Shown here piece by piece: positions 37,198 through 47,721 of a DNA stretch of 64,000 bases. A program made the position numbers and the translations under genes. The notes beneath the pieces were generated by a model, which made no database searches, was not told where the DNA came from, and saw nothing but the letters and a program-made list of their open reading frames with translations. Numbering within the stretch: position 1 is the stretch's first letter; the number at the start of each line of letters is the position of its first letter. This DNA is from Epiperipatus broadwayi (taxonomy: Eukaryota; Onychophora; Udeonychophora; Euonychophora; Peripatidae). The stretch is from NCBI GenBank assembly GCA_028023455.1, contig JAQFVV010006221.1, positions 4,667,166 through 4,731,165 on the forward strand. Direction: 5' to 3'.

Positions 37198-37718
37198 CTT
37201 ATTTTTATAAATTTGAAAAAAAAAAAAAAAAAAACAAGCATTCTTAATAATAGAGAGCACAACTTTCAACGATTCATACATTGATATTAAAAAAATTAAT
37301 AAACTTTTAAACTAACACATCATCACTAGATTTTTTTTTTCAGAATCTGACCAAAACCTAAAACTTTGTTATCAAGATTGCATGCAAGTAGCCGTTTTAA
37401 TTTTATAAACGTGAATATTTCTATCGAAACAAATCAATAGAATAGATCTATCATTAAATTCAATAATCTAAATTCTTGTATCGCTATTTTAAAAATGATT
37501 AAAATACTACTATCATTTATGCAAATTATAAAAGCAATGCCATCTATTGATTTAATAAAATTACAGTATAATCATTTTTAAGACGATTGTTTTTTCAAAG
37601 TGTCAAAAAAAAAAAAAGATCTAAAATAATTTCCAGTTAACAAATAATTGCAAATGCTTTGCAGTTTTAATTCCCCAATTTATTCCCAAGTCTTCTTGTC
37701 GATTATTGAATTTCTGCT
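37198..37718. other. AT-rich stretch, nothing recognised
   Basis: A-run at 37218-37236. No gene supported. Confidence 0.4.
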
Positions 37719-37777
37719 TTTTTTTTCATATGTCATAGCATCGGCTGGGACGCGAACCCACAACCGTCTGCAACCAG
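37719..37777 (-). mobile_element. tRNA-derived SINE, 5'-truncated copy 4
   Basis: On the minus strand only the 3' part remains: the B-box region 'gtgggttcgcgtcc', then 'agccgatgctatgacatatg' and an A-run. 5' truncation is typical of retroposition. Confidence 0.75.
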
Positions 37778-37941
37778 CATGATTGTGAATGCCACATTTA
37801 ATTCATGATTCAGTCAAGCAAAGCATTCCAGATGTTTACTTTTGATCAAATCATTGATAATACAAACATTTTCAGTTTTAATAGTTGTTAAAACTTAGCA
37901 TGAATAGAAAAACATTAAATTGTCTATCAATATATCTGGAA

Positions 37942-38164
37942 TTAAAACATGCAGAACTTTCCATACAGTAGTGCATTCAGTGCAAGCCAGAGTAATCAAT
38001 GGATGCCAGAAGGCTTGGGCATAAAATCCCAGTACAAGCCTTCTGGCATCCATTGATTACTCTGGCTTGCACTGAGTGACACTACTGTATGGAGAGTTTT
38101 GCCTGTTTTAATAACGGTTATGAGCAAGCATAAGAAATGGTGATCATGTGATGTTTAATGGTTT
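37942..38164. mobile_element. Foldback element A with 13-bp TSD
   Basis: Hairpin arms 'actttccatacagtagtg' (37957) and mirror 'cactactgtatggagagt' (38080), with 'caagccttctggcatccatt' opposite 'aatggatgccagaaggcttg'. The copy then continues into 'aataacggttatgagcaagc' and 'tgatcatgtgatgtttaatgg'. It is flanked by AATATATCTGGAA at 37929-37941 and 38165-38177. The ribozyme section is deleted at the hairpin centre. Confidence 0.88.
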
Positions 38165-38177
38165 AATATATCTGGAA

Positions 38178-38981
38178 CAGAATCTTTTTTTTTTTAATAC
38201 TAATCTATAATATATCCAACAAAGTTCTATATAATACTGTTTCTTTTGCATTCTGTCTCCTAACTATAGCATAATACAGAAGATATATTGTTTTTAAACA
38301 TAGATAAATTTAAGTTCTTTATAATAATTTTTCTGTCAATAAAAGTGTTTGTTATAGTTAATCCAAGATTATTAGAATTCTCAATCAATGAAATTATTTA
38401 CAATAATTTTGTGCATTAGTTTATTTCATTTATCAATGTATGCATTCATGTGCCCAATAAGAAAATTTTAGCCTTTATTGATATTAATGCATTAATATTA
38501 TTCAACATGAAATAAAAATTATTTCTTGAAACTTTCAAAAACTACCGATGAATGACAAAATCACCACAGATATCGGGACACAGAGCAAATTTTAATATCT
38601 GCTTTTCATTGACACATCTAGTAATTCAAGATCAGAAGATAATAAGTTAGATCATTTATTTGATGAAATATCCTTATAAAAAATTTTAGTTATCTACTTG
38701 TTCAATTAAACTTCGTTTTTCAAAACAAGTTTTACTAATAGTGCTTCATCCTTTAATATATCTTGAATCTTTTACTATATAAAATATATGTGCCCACTAT
38801 CTGAAAATCAAATGTATTTTTCCAAAGTCAACAAAGTTAACCATTTAATTATTGTCAGTAAATTGGTATCTAGCTATTTTTAGCTAAAAGATAAATTCAA
38901 GGGGAAAAAAACATAAAGCCATATAGCCTGCCATGTGACTAGTCTGAGAATATTGTATTTGCCTTTATTCCATCATCAACT
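38178..38981. other. AT-rich stretch, nothing recognised
   Basis: No gene or repeat supported. Confidence 0.45.
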
Positions 38982-38989
38982 ATTTACAA

Positions 38990-39174
38990 CAATGGCTCTC
39001 AACCTTCCTAATGCCATGACCCTTTAATACATGTCCTTATGTTGTGGTGACCCCCAACCTTTAATTTTGCTACTGTTATGAATCAAAAATGTATTTTCCA
39101 ATGGTCTTAGATGACCCCTGTGAAAAGATTGTTCGACCCTCAAAGGCATCGCAACCCACAGGTTGAGAACTGCT
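38990..39174. mobile_element. SPIN-like hAT non-autonomous element, 185 bp, 8-bp TSD
   Basis: Ends are 'caatggctctcaacct' on the left and 'aggttgagaactgctg' on the right, with an exact ATTTACAA duplication at 38982-38989 and 39175-39182. The interior blocks 'ttgtggtgacccccaacc', 'tttgctactgttatgaatc', 'gatgacccctgtgaaaagat' and 'cgcaacccacaggttgag' match what I remember of the SPIN non-autonomous consensus, which is spread across tetrapods and some invertebrates by horizontal transfer. It appears internally shortened. The family name rests on memory of that consensus and needs an alignment. Confidence 0.85.
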
Positions 39175-39182
39175 GATTTACA

Positions 39183-41225
39183 AGCTGTTTTACTTTTTTT
39201 TATCAAATGATTAATAAAAATTCAAGAGTGAATAAATGATAAGATAATTTCAATCTTTATAAAAATTCAAATTACTTATCTTGATCTTTCCTAGTTAATA
39301 AATGTCCAAAATAAAACCTAGAAAAATGAGAATTTTTAAAAAAGTGTAATTGGAAAATTTTGGCTAATTCATATGTTGTGTATATTATTATATTTATCCA
39401 CTGACAATCAAACATTATTAAGACACCACTAATTCTCGTCACTTTTTCTTAATAATGTCTCTAATTTTGATATCATGTAAAAACTTCAAATGCATCTTCA
39501 TTTAATTTATATCTGTTTTGTGTTTTTTAGGCAGGGGAAGGATTCAACCGAGAATTTCCTTTATCCAAGATAATTCTTTCTTCCCGATATACACATAAAT
39601 TCAACCCTCATAACATAGCACTTCTACAGTGAGGATTTGTTTTAAGGTAAATAATAAATTTCTATTAAGCTCATACAACTCTCATACTTTGTACTATGAC
39701 AGTATTAGTTGTATACCCTGTATAGTTTATTTCAATGGTACTCAAAAGCTGAAGTTCAGGAATTGTAATCAATTCTATTATACACTCGAATGTGTCATAT
39801 AACCTCTGAAGTGATTAAGTGTTCAATTAATTATTAGTTGTTAGGCAATGTATAACTTTATACATTTGGTGTTTGCATATATAGATAGCTAAAATATGCA
39901 TACTTTATGCATATTCTTGTGAAGTAAAAAAACGTAGCTCGAATATTATTAAAAAAATATTTTGATGGCTTATAATATCTAAAGTAATCTGTAAGTTGTA
40001 AAACTAGTTTTGTATAATCAAATTACATTTTCTTCGCCACATAAATCAATGTTATTCAGCACTTTAATGACCCATTCTGCTTTATACTTTTAACACATTA
40101 CTCTCATAATGAATGATCGTGAAATAATGAGACATAGAAATATTGCCTATTTTCAAAGCTTATGTGGGTCAAATTTACTTTGCAGAATATTATTTTAATA
40201 GTCCAACTGCAGACTGCCTAAATGCAGTTTTTTGGGAATGTAAAAGATTAATTGGTATATAAAAAAGAATGTTTGGCTTATAAAATTTCATTAAGATTTT
40301 GTGAATTTTATTACCCGACTTAAAAGTGATTTATATAGATACTGGGAAGTACTACTTTAATTGATAATTTCTTGCTATAAAAATATTCTCTAAATTGTTT
40401 TGATGTTTCAAAAAAAAAATTGGGTGCCTATTTAGAGTGTGCTCACCGTCATTTTGAAATCTAACGACCACTCAAAACCACCGGCGACACATCCAAGTGA
40501 TGACATTGAATAATCCACACATTGTCACGATGTAATCATTCATTACAAAATCACAATTTACATCAATAATTAAAAAATTTAAGTGCAAATTTCATACAAC
40601 TATGCAATATACAAAATATAAAAAACCACACGTTGAATAAACATAAAATTAAACAAACCAAAAACATAAAAATAGACTTTACGATAGTCCTATAACAAAT
40701 ATTTTAAAATTTACCCTAAATAATCTTAAATTTGGGAATCTATTTTTATATTTCTAATCTTTATCGCTAAATAGAAAACATTAAAATATATTTTAATGAA
40801 TGAATGGGAAATTAATAAGTTTCTCAATAGTTTTAATGATTCTTTTAGACATTTCAGAATTCTACAAAACATTTCAATGAATAGAATTCATTCTCACAGT
40901 AAAACTTTAATATAATGATAATTTTTTGTAATGTACACATAATGTAAGTATATACAATTTTTGTGTGATTTCTATTACTGAAAGTTCAATTCTTAGATTA
41001 GAAATCATAACTTAATTTTCCTTTCTTTTAACAAGTTTTCTGAAGGGGAATGGGGGGTGAGGGTGGAATTCCTTTTAAAAATAAGTCATAGATATTATGA
41101 ATTAAATTATTTGTCTGAATTACTTAAAATATTATTTGTATGGGATTTATATTTCTTTGATTGTACTTCCATTTTAAAGATATGAAATTGATTTTAGGTT
41201 TTTCAGTAATATATATATATAACCT
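39183..41225. other. AT-rich stretch with one possible exon
   Basis: Apart from the splice-bounded segment at 39531-39646, no structured element is seen. 40440-40530 is locally GC-richer ('ccaccggcgacacatcc') but has no frame or repeat that I can assign. Confidence 0.4.
39531..39646 (+). other. Possible exon (coding status unclear)
   Basis: A 116-base, less AT-rich block is preceded by a polypyrimidine tract and AG ('gtgttttttag') and followed by a donor-like AAG|gtaaat. Only one frame is open (33 codons from GCA, then TGA 14 bases before the donor). The peptide has no recognisable motif. It could be a terminal coding exon with a UTR intron, a non-coding exon, or chance splice-like sites in T-rich DNA. 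Confidence 0.3.
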
Positions 41226-41280
41226 TTAAACATCGCATGATCACTATCTCCCATGCTTTCTCATAACGGTATGGAGATAC
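41226..41280 (+). repeat. Element A fragment
   Basis: 'taaacatcgcatgatcacta' begins at about 41227, followed by 'cccatgctttctcata' and 'ggtatggaga'. This matches the family A terminus joined to a short part of the arm. Confidence 0.5.
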
Positions 41281-41609
41281 ATATATGTTAAATTTTTAAT
41301 TTGTATCCCAGAAACTACCAATATTTATAAATATTGATTTCTTCCATTAATTCAAAATATACAAGTGTGGTTTAAATAAAAAATAATAGGACTACAACAA
41401 AATACAGTCTTTAATACTATTAAATTATGGCAATTTTCTTAATAGTAGGATATTTTTGGGATACTGAATGCAAAACAAAATACAACATGGTATATTAAGA
41501 TATCTCTACATATTAATTCTAGTGAAAAATGCCTATTTATTATTTTTCTTTTCCCATGTGTAAATTTGTTTGCCTGATAACATAAAAGAAAATGGCATCA
41601 AAACATGTA

Positions 41610-42462
41610 CCATGTTTCCCCCAAAATAAGACCTAATCAGAAAATAAGCCCTAGCATAATTTTTCAGGGTGTTGATAATAAAGCCCCTTCCCCAAATATA
41701 AGACCTACTTAAGATTGTCAGCCTGATAGACGAATATTGTTAATCTGTTGAAACATATGACAAACATAAAATTATAAAGTAATGAATAAAACATGCAAAA
41801 CGTTTATATATATATACACATTACAACTAGCATAAGGCAAAAAAAAAAAAGCATTTTGAGTTAAAGTAATGAATGTACAAATAAATAAAAATATAGATTT
41901 TTGTATTTGAATAAATGTTACTCAAAATTATTTTGCTGGCAGACTCATACCTAATTATTTTAATAAGCTTGTAAACACAATTTTTCTTTTCATTCGTCAA
42001 TGTGTTTGCCTTCATTCAGTCTGATATGAGAATTCTTCTTTCATCTGATGTCCAGCTGTAAACATTGTAAATAAATCAACATCGATATCTGAAAAGGCTG
42101 AAACTTACTACTGGAAGGCGATCTCAGTTCACAAATTAATCAAGTCAGCTTAATGTCTCATATATTATTTTAAATTAAATATTAATAATTTCAACATGTA
42201 ATAATTTTTAATATTCTCACATATAATGAGAATGTTCTGTAATATGAATTATAATCCTAAACATGATTTATTCAAATGGTAGTAAAAGGTATTTCCATGC
42301 TGTTGAAATTGTTAATATTGAATCAATATAGATTTTTGTATTTGAATATATTTATATTTTTATACATGAAAAAAAAAAACACATTCCCTGAAAATAAGCC
42401 TTAAGTTGTCTTTTGGAGCAAAAATTAATATAAGACCGGGTCTTATTTTCAGGGAAACATGG
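41610..42462. mobile_element. Mariner-like (TA-flanked) non-autonomous DNA transposon
   Basis: The left end CCATGTTTCCCCCAAAATAA and the reverse complement of the right end, CCATGTTTCCCTGAAAATAA, form inverted repeats of about 24 bp flanked by TA on both sides. Repeated subterminal blocks 'gaaaataagcc' and 'aatataagacc' occur inside both ends. The interior (41820-42370) is AT-rich with a repeated 'gatttttgtatttgaata' and no transposase. TA duplication fits Tc1/mariner. Similar 'gaaaataagac' elements are, as I recall, widespread in animals. Confidence 0.8.
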
Positions 42463-42597
42463 TAGTACTTAACTTGCTTAACATTTGATCTATTATTAAT
42501 TTGGAGCTATAGTATAATTTGTATTTTTACTTAAAAAAATACATCATATATAGAAAACAACAGAAAATCTCCAAATGATAATTTGGTACTCATCTTA

Positions 42598-43758
42598 TAG
42601 CTAAAGACGCCGTTCTATGGCGCGGTTTTTGTGCTAAAACACATAAAAATGCTGTTTCCGTGGCCGACACGTTCGAACCCGCGTTTTCTATAATACAACT
42701 TTTTTGTTGTGCTACAGAATGCAGGCCACTATGTCGCGTCACAGTACAGCATGTATGTCGCTAAGCAGCAATTACATTTTCCGAATTCGCACAGTTTATA
42801 AAATAATTACGGCTTGATGAGAGAGTTTGTATTTGAATTGTATTGAAATGTTGTTTTCATTGGATTTTTTTTTATTTTAAACTATTGAAATGTTCAGATT
42901 TTTTAAAACAATAATTATAAGACTTTTTACAATGTACTGTATTGAACTTTTATTTGGGTAAATGTTAAATATCTATGTTTTTATTGAGTTGCAATTAGGT
43001 AACGTGTCAAGTAACGTACTGTTAGTAACATTCCACGAGACAAAGAAGATTCTACCGTCTGTATATTTTTGAAGTAAAAAAGAGCGGTATGAAAAAAATA
43101 TCCAGTAAGAAAAGTCCAAATATACAGGTTTTTTTGCAAATTTAATAAAAAGCAAATATTATAAACATGTTTAATAAGTAAAGAAGACATTTGTATGTGT
43201 TTGTTGTTGTTTAAAAAAGTTTGAGTTTCTTTCTTCTGTCCGAGTACGCTTACGATTTTGAATTTTTTTATTTTAGCATTACAAACAAACAGAACACTAA
43301 CTCTAAAACTAACCCTAACCCTAATACTAACCCGAAAACTAATACTAACTCTAAACCTAAAACTAACTCTAAAACTAACCCTAAATGTAACCGTAACAAC
43401 TTTTACTTTTATTACGATTATTATTTTTTAGTTAAACAACAACAAAAAAAGTCATAACACAAGTAAAAAAATATCCAATAGAAAATTGATAAAAAAAAAG
43501 CCATAACAAAATTTAAAAAGTATACGATATAAAAAACACGAATCAAATTGTAATTTGTTGATTTTATTTTACATTTATTATTATCATTTAAATTGTATAC
43601 GTTAATAAAAAATAATATTTAAAAAAGACGATTTTGTTTTGTTTTTATTTTCGCATTACAAAAAAGCACAGAAAAATTATTAAAATCAACGGCCTGTGAA
43701 TGTTCATATTTTATAGTTTTAGCGTGAAAACGGCGCCATCCAACGGCATCTTTAGCTA
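42598..43758. mobile_element. TIR element (about 50-bp inverted repeats) carrying a hexamer array
   Basis: The left end TAGCTAAAGACGCCGTT and the reverse complement of the right end, TAGCTAAAGATGCCGTT, align over about 50 bases. The GC-rich block 'atggcgc' and 'gctaaaac' are conserved in both. TA lies on both outer sides. Inside, 'tttagcattacaaa' (43273) recurs as 'ttcgcattacaaa' (43649), and a telomere-like array lies at 43290-43396. The frames at 42973-43190 (minus strand) and 43221-43457 carry no domains; the latter translates the array. Confidence 0.7.
43290..43396. repeat. Degenerate telomere-like hexamer array (AACNCT)n
   Basis: About 17 consecutive six-base units of the form AANNCT, including two perfect AACCCT units and variants AACTCT, AAAACT, AATACT and AAACCT. 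The perfect unit equals the TTAGGG telomere repeat on the other strand. Confidence 0.75.
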
Positions 43759-44069
43759 TAATACAAGCACCGATAATTTTTGTTGGGAAATCCTAATTTA
43801 TGTTTTATTTTCAGATTAATATGTGTTTATTTGATTTTTAAACTAAGAGCAGTTTATAGCTTGTTTTTTAATTCTTATTAGAATATGGTTTGTTTTTTAT
43901 TTGCTAGTTAAATTCTACTAAACATCACATGATCACCATTCTTTATGCTTACACAAGTTGTTTAACTAGACACAAAACTCTCCATATAGTAGTGCCACTC
44001 CAATGCAAGCCAGAGTAATCAATGGATGCAGGAAGGTTTGTGCATAAAATCCCTATCTAATGCCTACTC

Positions 44070-44129
44070 ATCCAATATCACCAGACTAGTTTCTAGCTTA
44101 TGACTTTCGTCAGTGAGGAGCCTTGTATC
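44070..44129 (-). ncRNA. Hammerhead ribozyme (family A), core intact
   Basis: Minus strand: core CUGACGA, stem II AGU-CAUAA-GCU (one G-U), core GAAA, then CUAGUC. Stem I pairs UCCUCA with UGGUGA (one mismatch); beyond it AUACAA faces UUGGAU, with one mismatch. The same A-A apposition closes stem II as in other family A copies. Confidence 0.65.
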
Positions 44130-44576
44130 TGAGAGCATGCACCTAGATCTTAGGATCTAATGCAACTCTCCAGCAACCAACTTTTACCTTATTAGCTAAC
44201 TATAAAGCTTTGAGTCTAAAATAAAAATACAATGTTTTCAATTCAAGTTCATTAACTTGTATAGTTGTATAGATCTGAACTCAATTCAGCATCCGTACTT
44301 TTTGGTGTCTTTGGTTCTTTAATAACCACAGTCACCATAATCCCATTGGGCAGGATTGGTATTACACCACTAAACATCACACGATCACCATTCTTTATGC
44401 TTACACAAGTTAATCAAAAACACAAAAAGTATGGATGCTGAACTGAGTTCAGGTCTATATTGGAAACATTATTGTGTTTTCATTTTGGATTCAAAGCGTT
44501 ATAGTTAGATAAGGTAAAAGGTGGCTGCTGGGGGGGGGGTTGCATTAGATCCTAAGATCTAGATGCAGTGCTCTCA

Positions 44577-44636
44577 GATCCAAGGCTCCTCACTGATAAA
44601 AGCCATAAGCTAAAAACTAGTCTGGGAAAATTGGAT
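44577..44636 (+). ncRNA. Inactivated hammerhead ribozyme (family A)
   Basis: The fold is still recognisable (AUCCAA...UUGGAU outer stem, 'CUAGUC'). The core reads CUGAUAA and AAAA instead of CUGAUGA and GAAA, so essential G8 and G12 are lost. Confidence 0.6.
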
Positions 44637-44707
44637 GAGTAAGTACTAGATAGGGATTTTATGCATAAACCTTCCTGAATTCATTGCCTCTGTCTAGTTA
44701 ATTTCTA

Positions 44708-46240
44708 GTCATTATAATTTCTGAAATTAGAAAAAATGTCTTCAAAAAATAAAAACTTTCTTGTTTCACTAATTCTCAAATTTCATATTTTATGTTAAAA
44801 AGCATTGGACATAAAATTATCTGAATAACTGAAATGTTATATTTTGAATGCAGATTGTCTGAAAGAAGCAAGAATTCAAAATGGAGTTTCATAAATGTTT
44901 AGAAATTACAAAAATTATAGATCTGTCAAAAAAAAAAAAAAGAGTAACTGTCAAGATAATTGATTATTTTGAATAAACTGAAAGACAAAAATCAAGAAAA
45001 TGCCATAAAACTGTAAGATGAAAATAAATAATTAAATGAAATAAATAAATAAATGAAAGTTTCATAATTTTAATAGAAATTACTTCTAATGACGATTATA
45101 AAACAAAATGACGTACTTTTACTAGCTTTTAAAATCCAAGCCATTTCTATATATTGGTTCTTAATCTCTTACAACATATTTTCATATTGCGTGATATCTT
45201 TAGGCATTTAATTATCATGTATAATTAATTATCTACATTTCACATATTTCTTATTAATTTTCTGAATCCAAATTTTTCATAGATTTCTAACAAGATGCTA
45301 ACCAAGTTAAATATTTTCCTTAGATTATTATATATAATGCTACAAACATACTTTAAAAAAAATGTAAATAATGGAAAATTTAACAATATCGGCTAATAAT
45401 ATTAAAAGAATTCAACAACTACATAAAGATATGATGGTTGATCTTTGATTAATATATATACATTAAAACAAAGATTTTCACAGGCTATAGAAATCAATGA
45501 AATGTTATCCTGGTACATCCATCTATAATTAATTGTAATAAAAATATACAGTATATACCAATATTTCAGCCGGGTCACGCTTGTCATCAATTGAGTAATA
45601 AATATGAAAATAATTGTTTACAGTGTCTCTACAACTATTTTTATAATATTTTTTACCTAGTTGATTAATCAATGTGAACTGTCGGAACATTGTATATATT
45701 TATACATGAATGTACCTGGATATTTTATTTATATATATAAGTATGTATAGAGAAGTGCAATTTATATGTCTTAATATACGTAAACATATATATAAAAATG
45801 AAAATAGTTATATAAATGTTTTTTCTAATAATTGTTCCTACTTCTATACAAGAGTAATCATGCTTAATCTTGCATAAAATGTTAATAACTTAAAAAAATT
45901 ATATCTATGTACGTTAAAAATAAAACAATATATAAACATGCACATACTTGTGTGTGCATATATATATAATAAAACATTAATTTAAAATGGCAAGAAAAAT
46001 CTTAAAGATTTACAATAACATTTTGGTGCTGAAAGGCAAATTATATGAACAATAAAAAAAAACAAAATGGTACTATTATTATGAAGTACGCAAAATAATT
46101 CTATAAAAAAATGTTATATAATATTAAAGAATTATACAAAGAAAGTATATTATAATAAAGAGCATGGGAATAATTATAACAAATTATTTTGAAATGCCAA
46201 TTATTCAAACAGAAGTCAATCTCCGATAATGCACTATTTC
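44708..46240. other. AT-rich stretch, nothing recognised
   Basis: No gene or structured repeat supported. Several TA-rich runs. Confidence 0.45.
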
Positions 46241-46437
46241 TTAAATATTATAAATCTCTGCGCACTCTCCCTCTCCTGCCGGTAAAAATTTAAAAAACTT
46301 AAGTGAATCACTTAAGTTTAGAGCGTACATTCTATATACACCAACTCTTACAGACCATGCTTAAATCAGGGCGAGATTCACTTAAGCTTTTTAAATTCTT
46401 ACTGGTGGGAGAATGTGCGGAGATTTACAATATTTAA
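46241..46437. repeat. Foldback element I
   Basis: 'ttaaatattataaatctctg' (46241) is mirrored by 'agatttacaatatttaa' (46421-46437), with 'cgcactctccctctcctgcc' opposite 'ggtgggagaatgtgcg' and 'aaacttaagtgaatc' opposite 'gattcacttaagcttt'. Single copy in the window. Confidence 0.7.
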
Positions 46438-47120
46438 AAAAATAGCAGTTTTCAGCGCTTTATAACAATAAGTTTGAAATGCCAAGTAAAAAATGAACTG
46501 CACAATTAAATCTTCAAAGAATAGAATTGTTTTAGAAAATAATGTAATCATTTTTAGATACAGTATTTAAAAAAATAAGATGAAGAAATAAAGAAATTAT
46601 TGGCAAAACTATATACTAAATTTCTAAAGGATAAACAAAAAGACAATACAATGAAATAATAAACATTGATATTTAAAAATGAAAAAATAAATAAATAACT
46701 TATCAGTCTTTAGATAGTTTTACAAATTGTCAATGAAGACAATTGACCCCAAATTAAAAATAAAGAAAATATGAATTTAATGGAATTTTAATGCAATCCT
46801 ATTTATTAATCTAAGCAGTGAAATAAGTTATAGAAAGAACGAATGAATATGAAATATCATTTTGCAATCCATTTGTAAATTATAAAAGATGTTTGATTCC
46901 CTATTTATATAGTAATTATAGTTTTATATCATCAAAATATTGATCCAAGATATTATCAAATTCTGAAGAACATATATTAAAATGCAATACTAATGACCTA
47001 AAGACATTAAGAAGATTAGCAGTAATCAGGATATATGATATAATGATTTTTTAACTTTTTACTAAAAATTTACAGAAAATATTTTGTGAATAAAAATGGA
47101 AACTTTAGAAAGTAAAAATA

Positions 47121-47721
47121 TCACATGATCACTATTTCTTATGCTAGCACATAATTGTTATTAAAACAGGCAAAACTCTCCATACAGTAGTGCCACTCAA
47201 TGGTAACCATTGATTACTCTGGTTGGCACAGAGAAGGAACTACTGTATGGAGAGTTTTGCCTGTTTTAATAACAGTTATGTGCTAGCATGAGAAATAGTG
47301 ATCATGTGGTGTTTAGTGGTTTAACACCAATCCTCCTAATAGGATAGTGGTGGCTATGGTTGTTAAAAAGCCAAAGACACCAAAATATATGGGTACTGAA
47401 CTGGGTTTAGACCCATATGACTATATAAGTTATTGAGCTTAGATTGAAAATATTATTGTTTTCAATTTTATTCTCATAGTTTGTAATCAAGTAGAGATAA
47501 AAGGTGGCCGCTGGAAGGTTGCATTAGATCCTAAGATCTAGATACAGTGCTCTCAGATCCAAAGCTCCTCACTGATGAAGGCCACAAGCCAGAAGCTAGT
47601 CTGGAGATATTGGATGAGTAGGCACTAGATGGGGGATTTTATGCATAAGCCTTCTGGCATCCATTGATTACTCTGGCTTGCACTGAGTGGCACTACTGTA
47701 TGGAGAGTTTTGCCTGTTTTA
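47121..47721. mobile_element. Element A inserted in a LINE, tail-to-head junction, 14-bp TSD
   Basis: Flanked by AGAAAGTAAAAATA at 47107-47120 and 47722-47735. The first 180 bp are a hairpin. From about 47241 the order is tail ('gagagttttgcctgtttt'), head ('aataacagttatgtgctagc', 'gatcatgtggtgttta'), body ('cagtgctctcagatcc', ribozyme, 'gcataagcc') and tail again (47694-47721). One complete unit of about 455 bp is thus preceded by the tail of a neighbouring unit. Confidence 0.88.
47556..47615 (+). ncRNA. Hammerhead ribozyme (family A), one core change
   Basis: Core CUGAUGA, stem II GGC-CACAA-GCC, then GAAG in place of GAAA, CUAGUC, and stem I UCCUCA facing UGGAGA. The outer AUCCAA/UUGGAU half is intact. 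The GAAA to GAAG change falls at the base that pairs in stem III, so activity is doubtful. Confidence 0.65.

Larger units (their letters stand above)
43918..44693. mobile_element. Foldback element A, near full length, 14-bp TSD
   Basis: Two long arms in opposite orientation. The left runs from 'aaacatcacatgatcaccat' (43919) through the ribozyme (minus strand, 44070-44129). The right runs back from 44693 through a ribozyme relic (plus strand, 44577-44636). The centre (44270-44450) holds 'gaactcaattcagcatcc', its mirror, and an extra 'aaacatcacacgatcacc' terminus at 44374. Flanks CTAGTTAAATTCTA (43904-43917) and CTAGTTAATTTCTA (44694-44707) differ at one base. Confidence 0.85.

Noticed and set aside
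41820-42015. Small minus-strand frame inside the mariner-like element
   Set aside because: It lacks any DDE/D transposase motif and is rich in Lys/Ile/Tyr, as expected from AT-rich filler.
43221-43457. Asn/Thr/Lys/Pro-rich 78-codon frame
   Set aside because: It is a translation of the degenerate AANNCT hexamer array, with no start or splice context.
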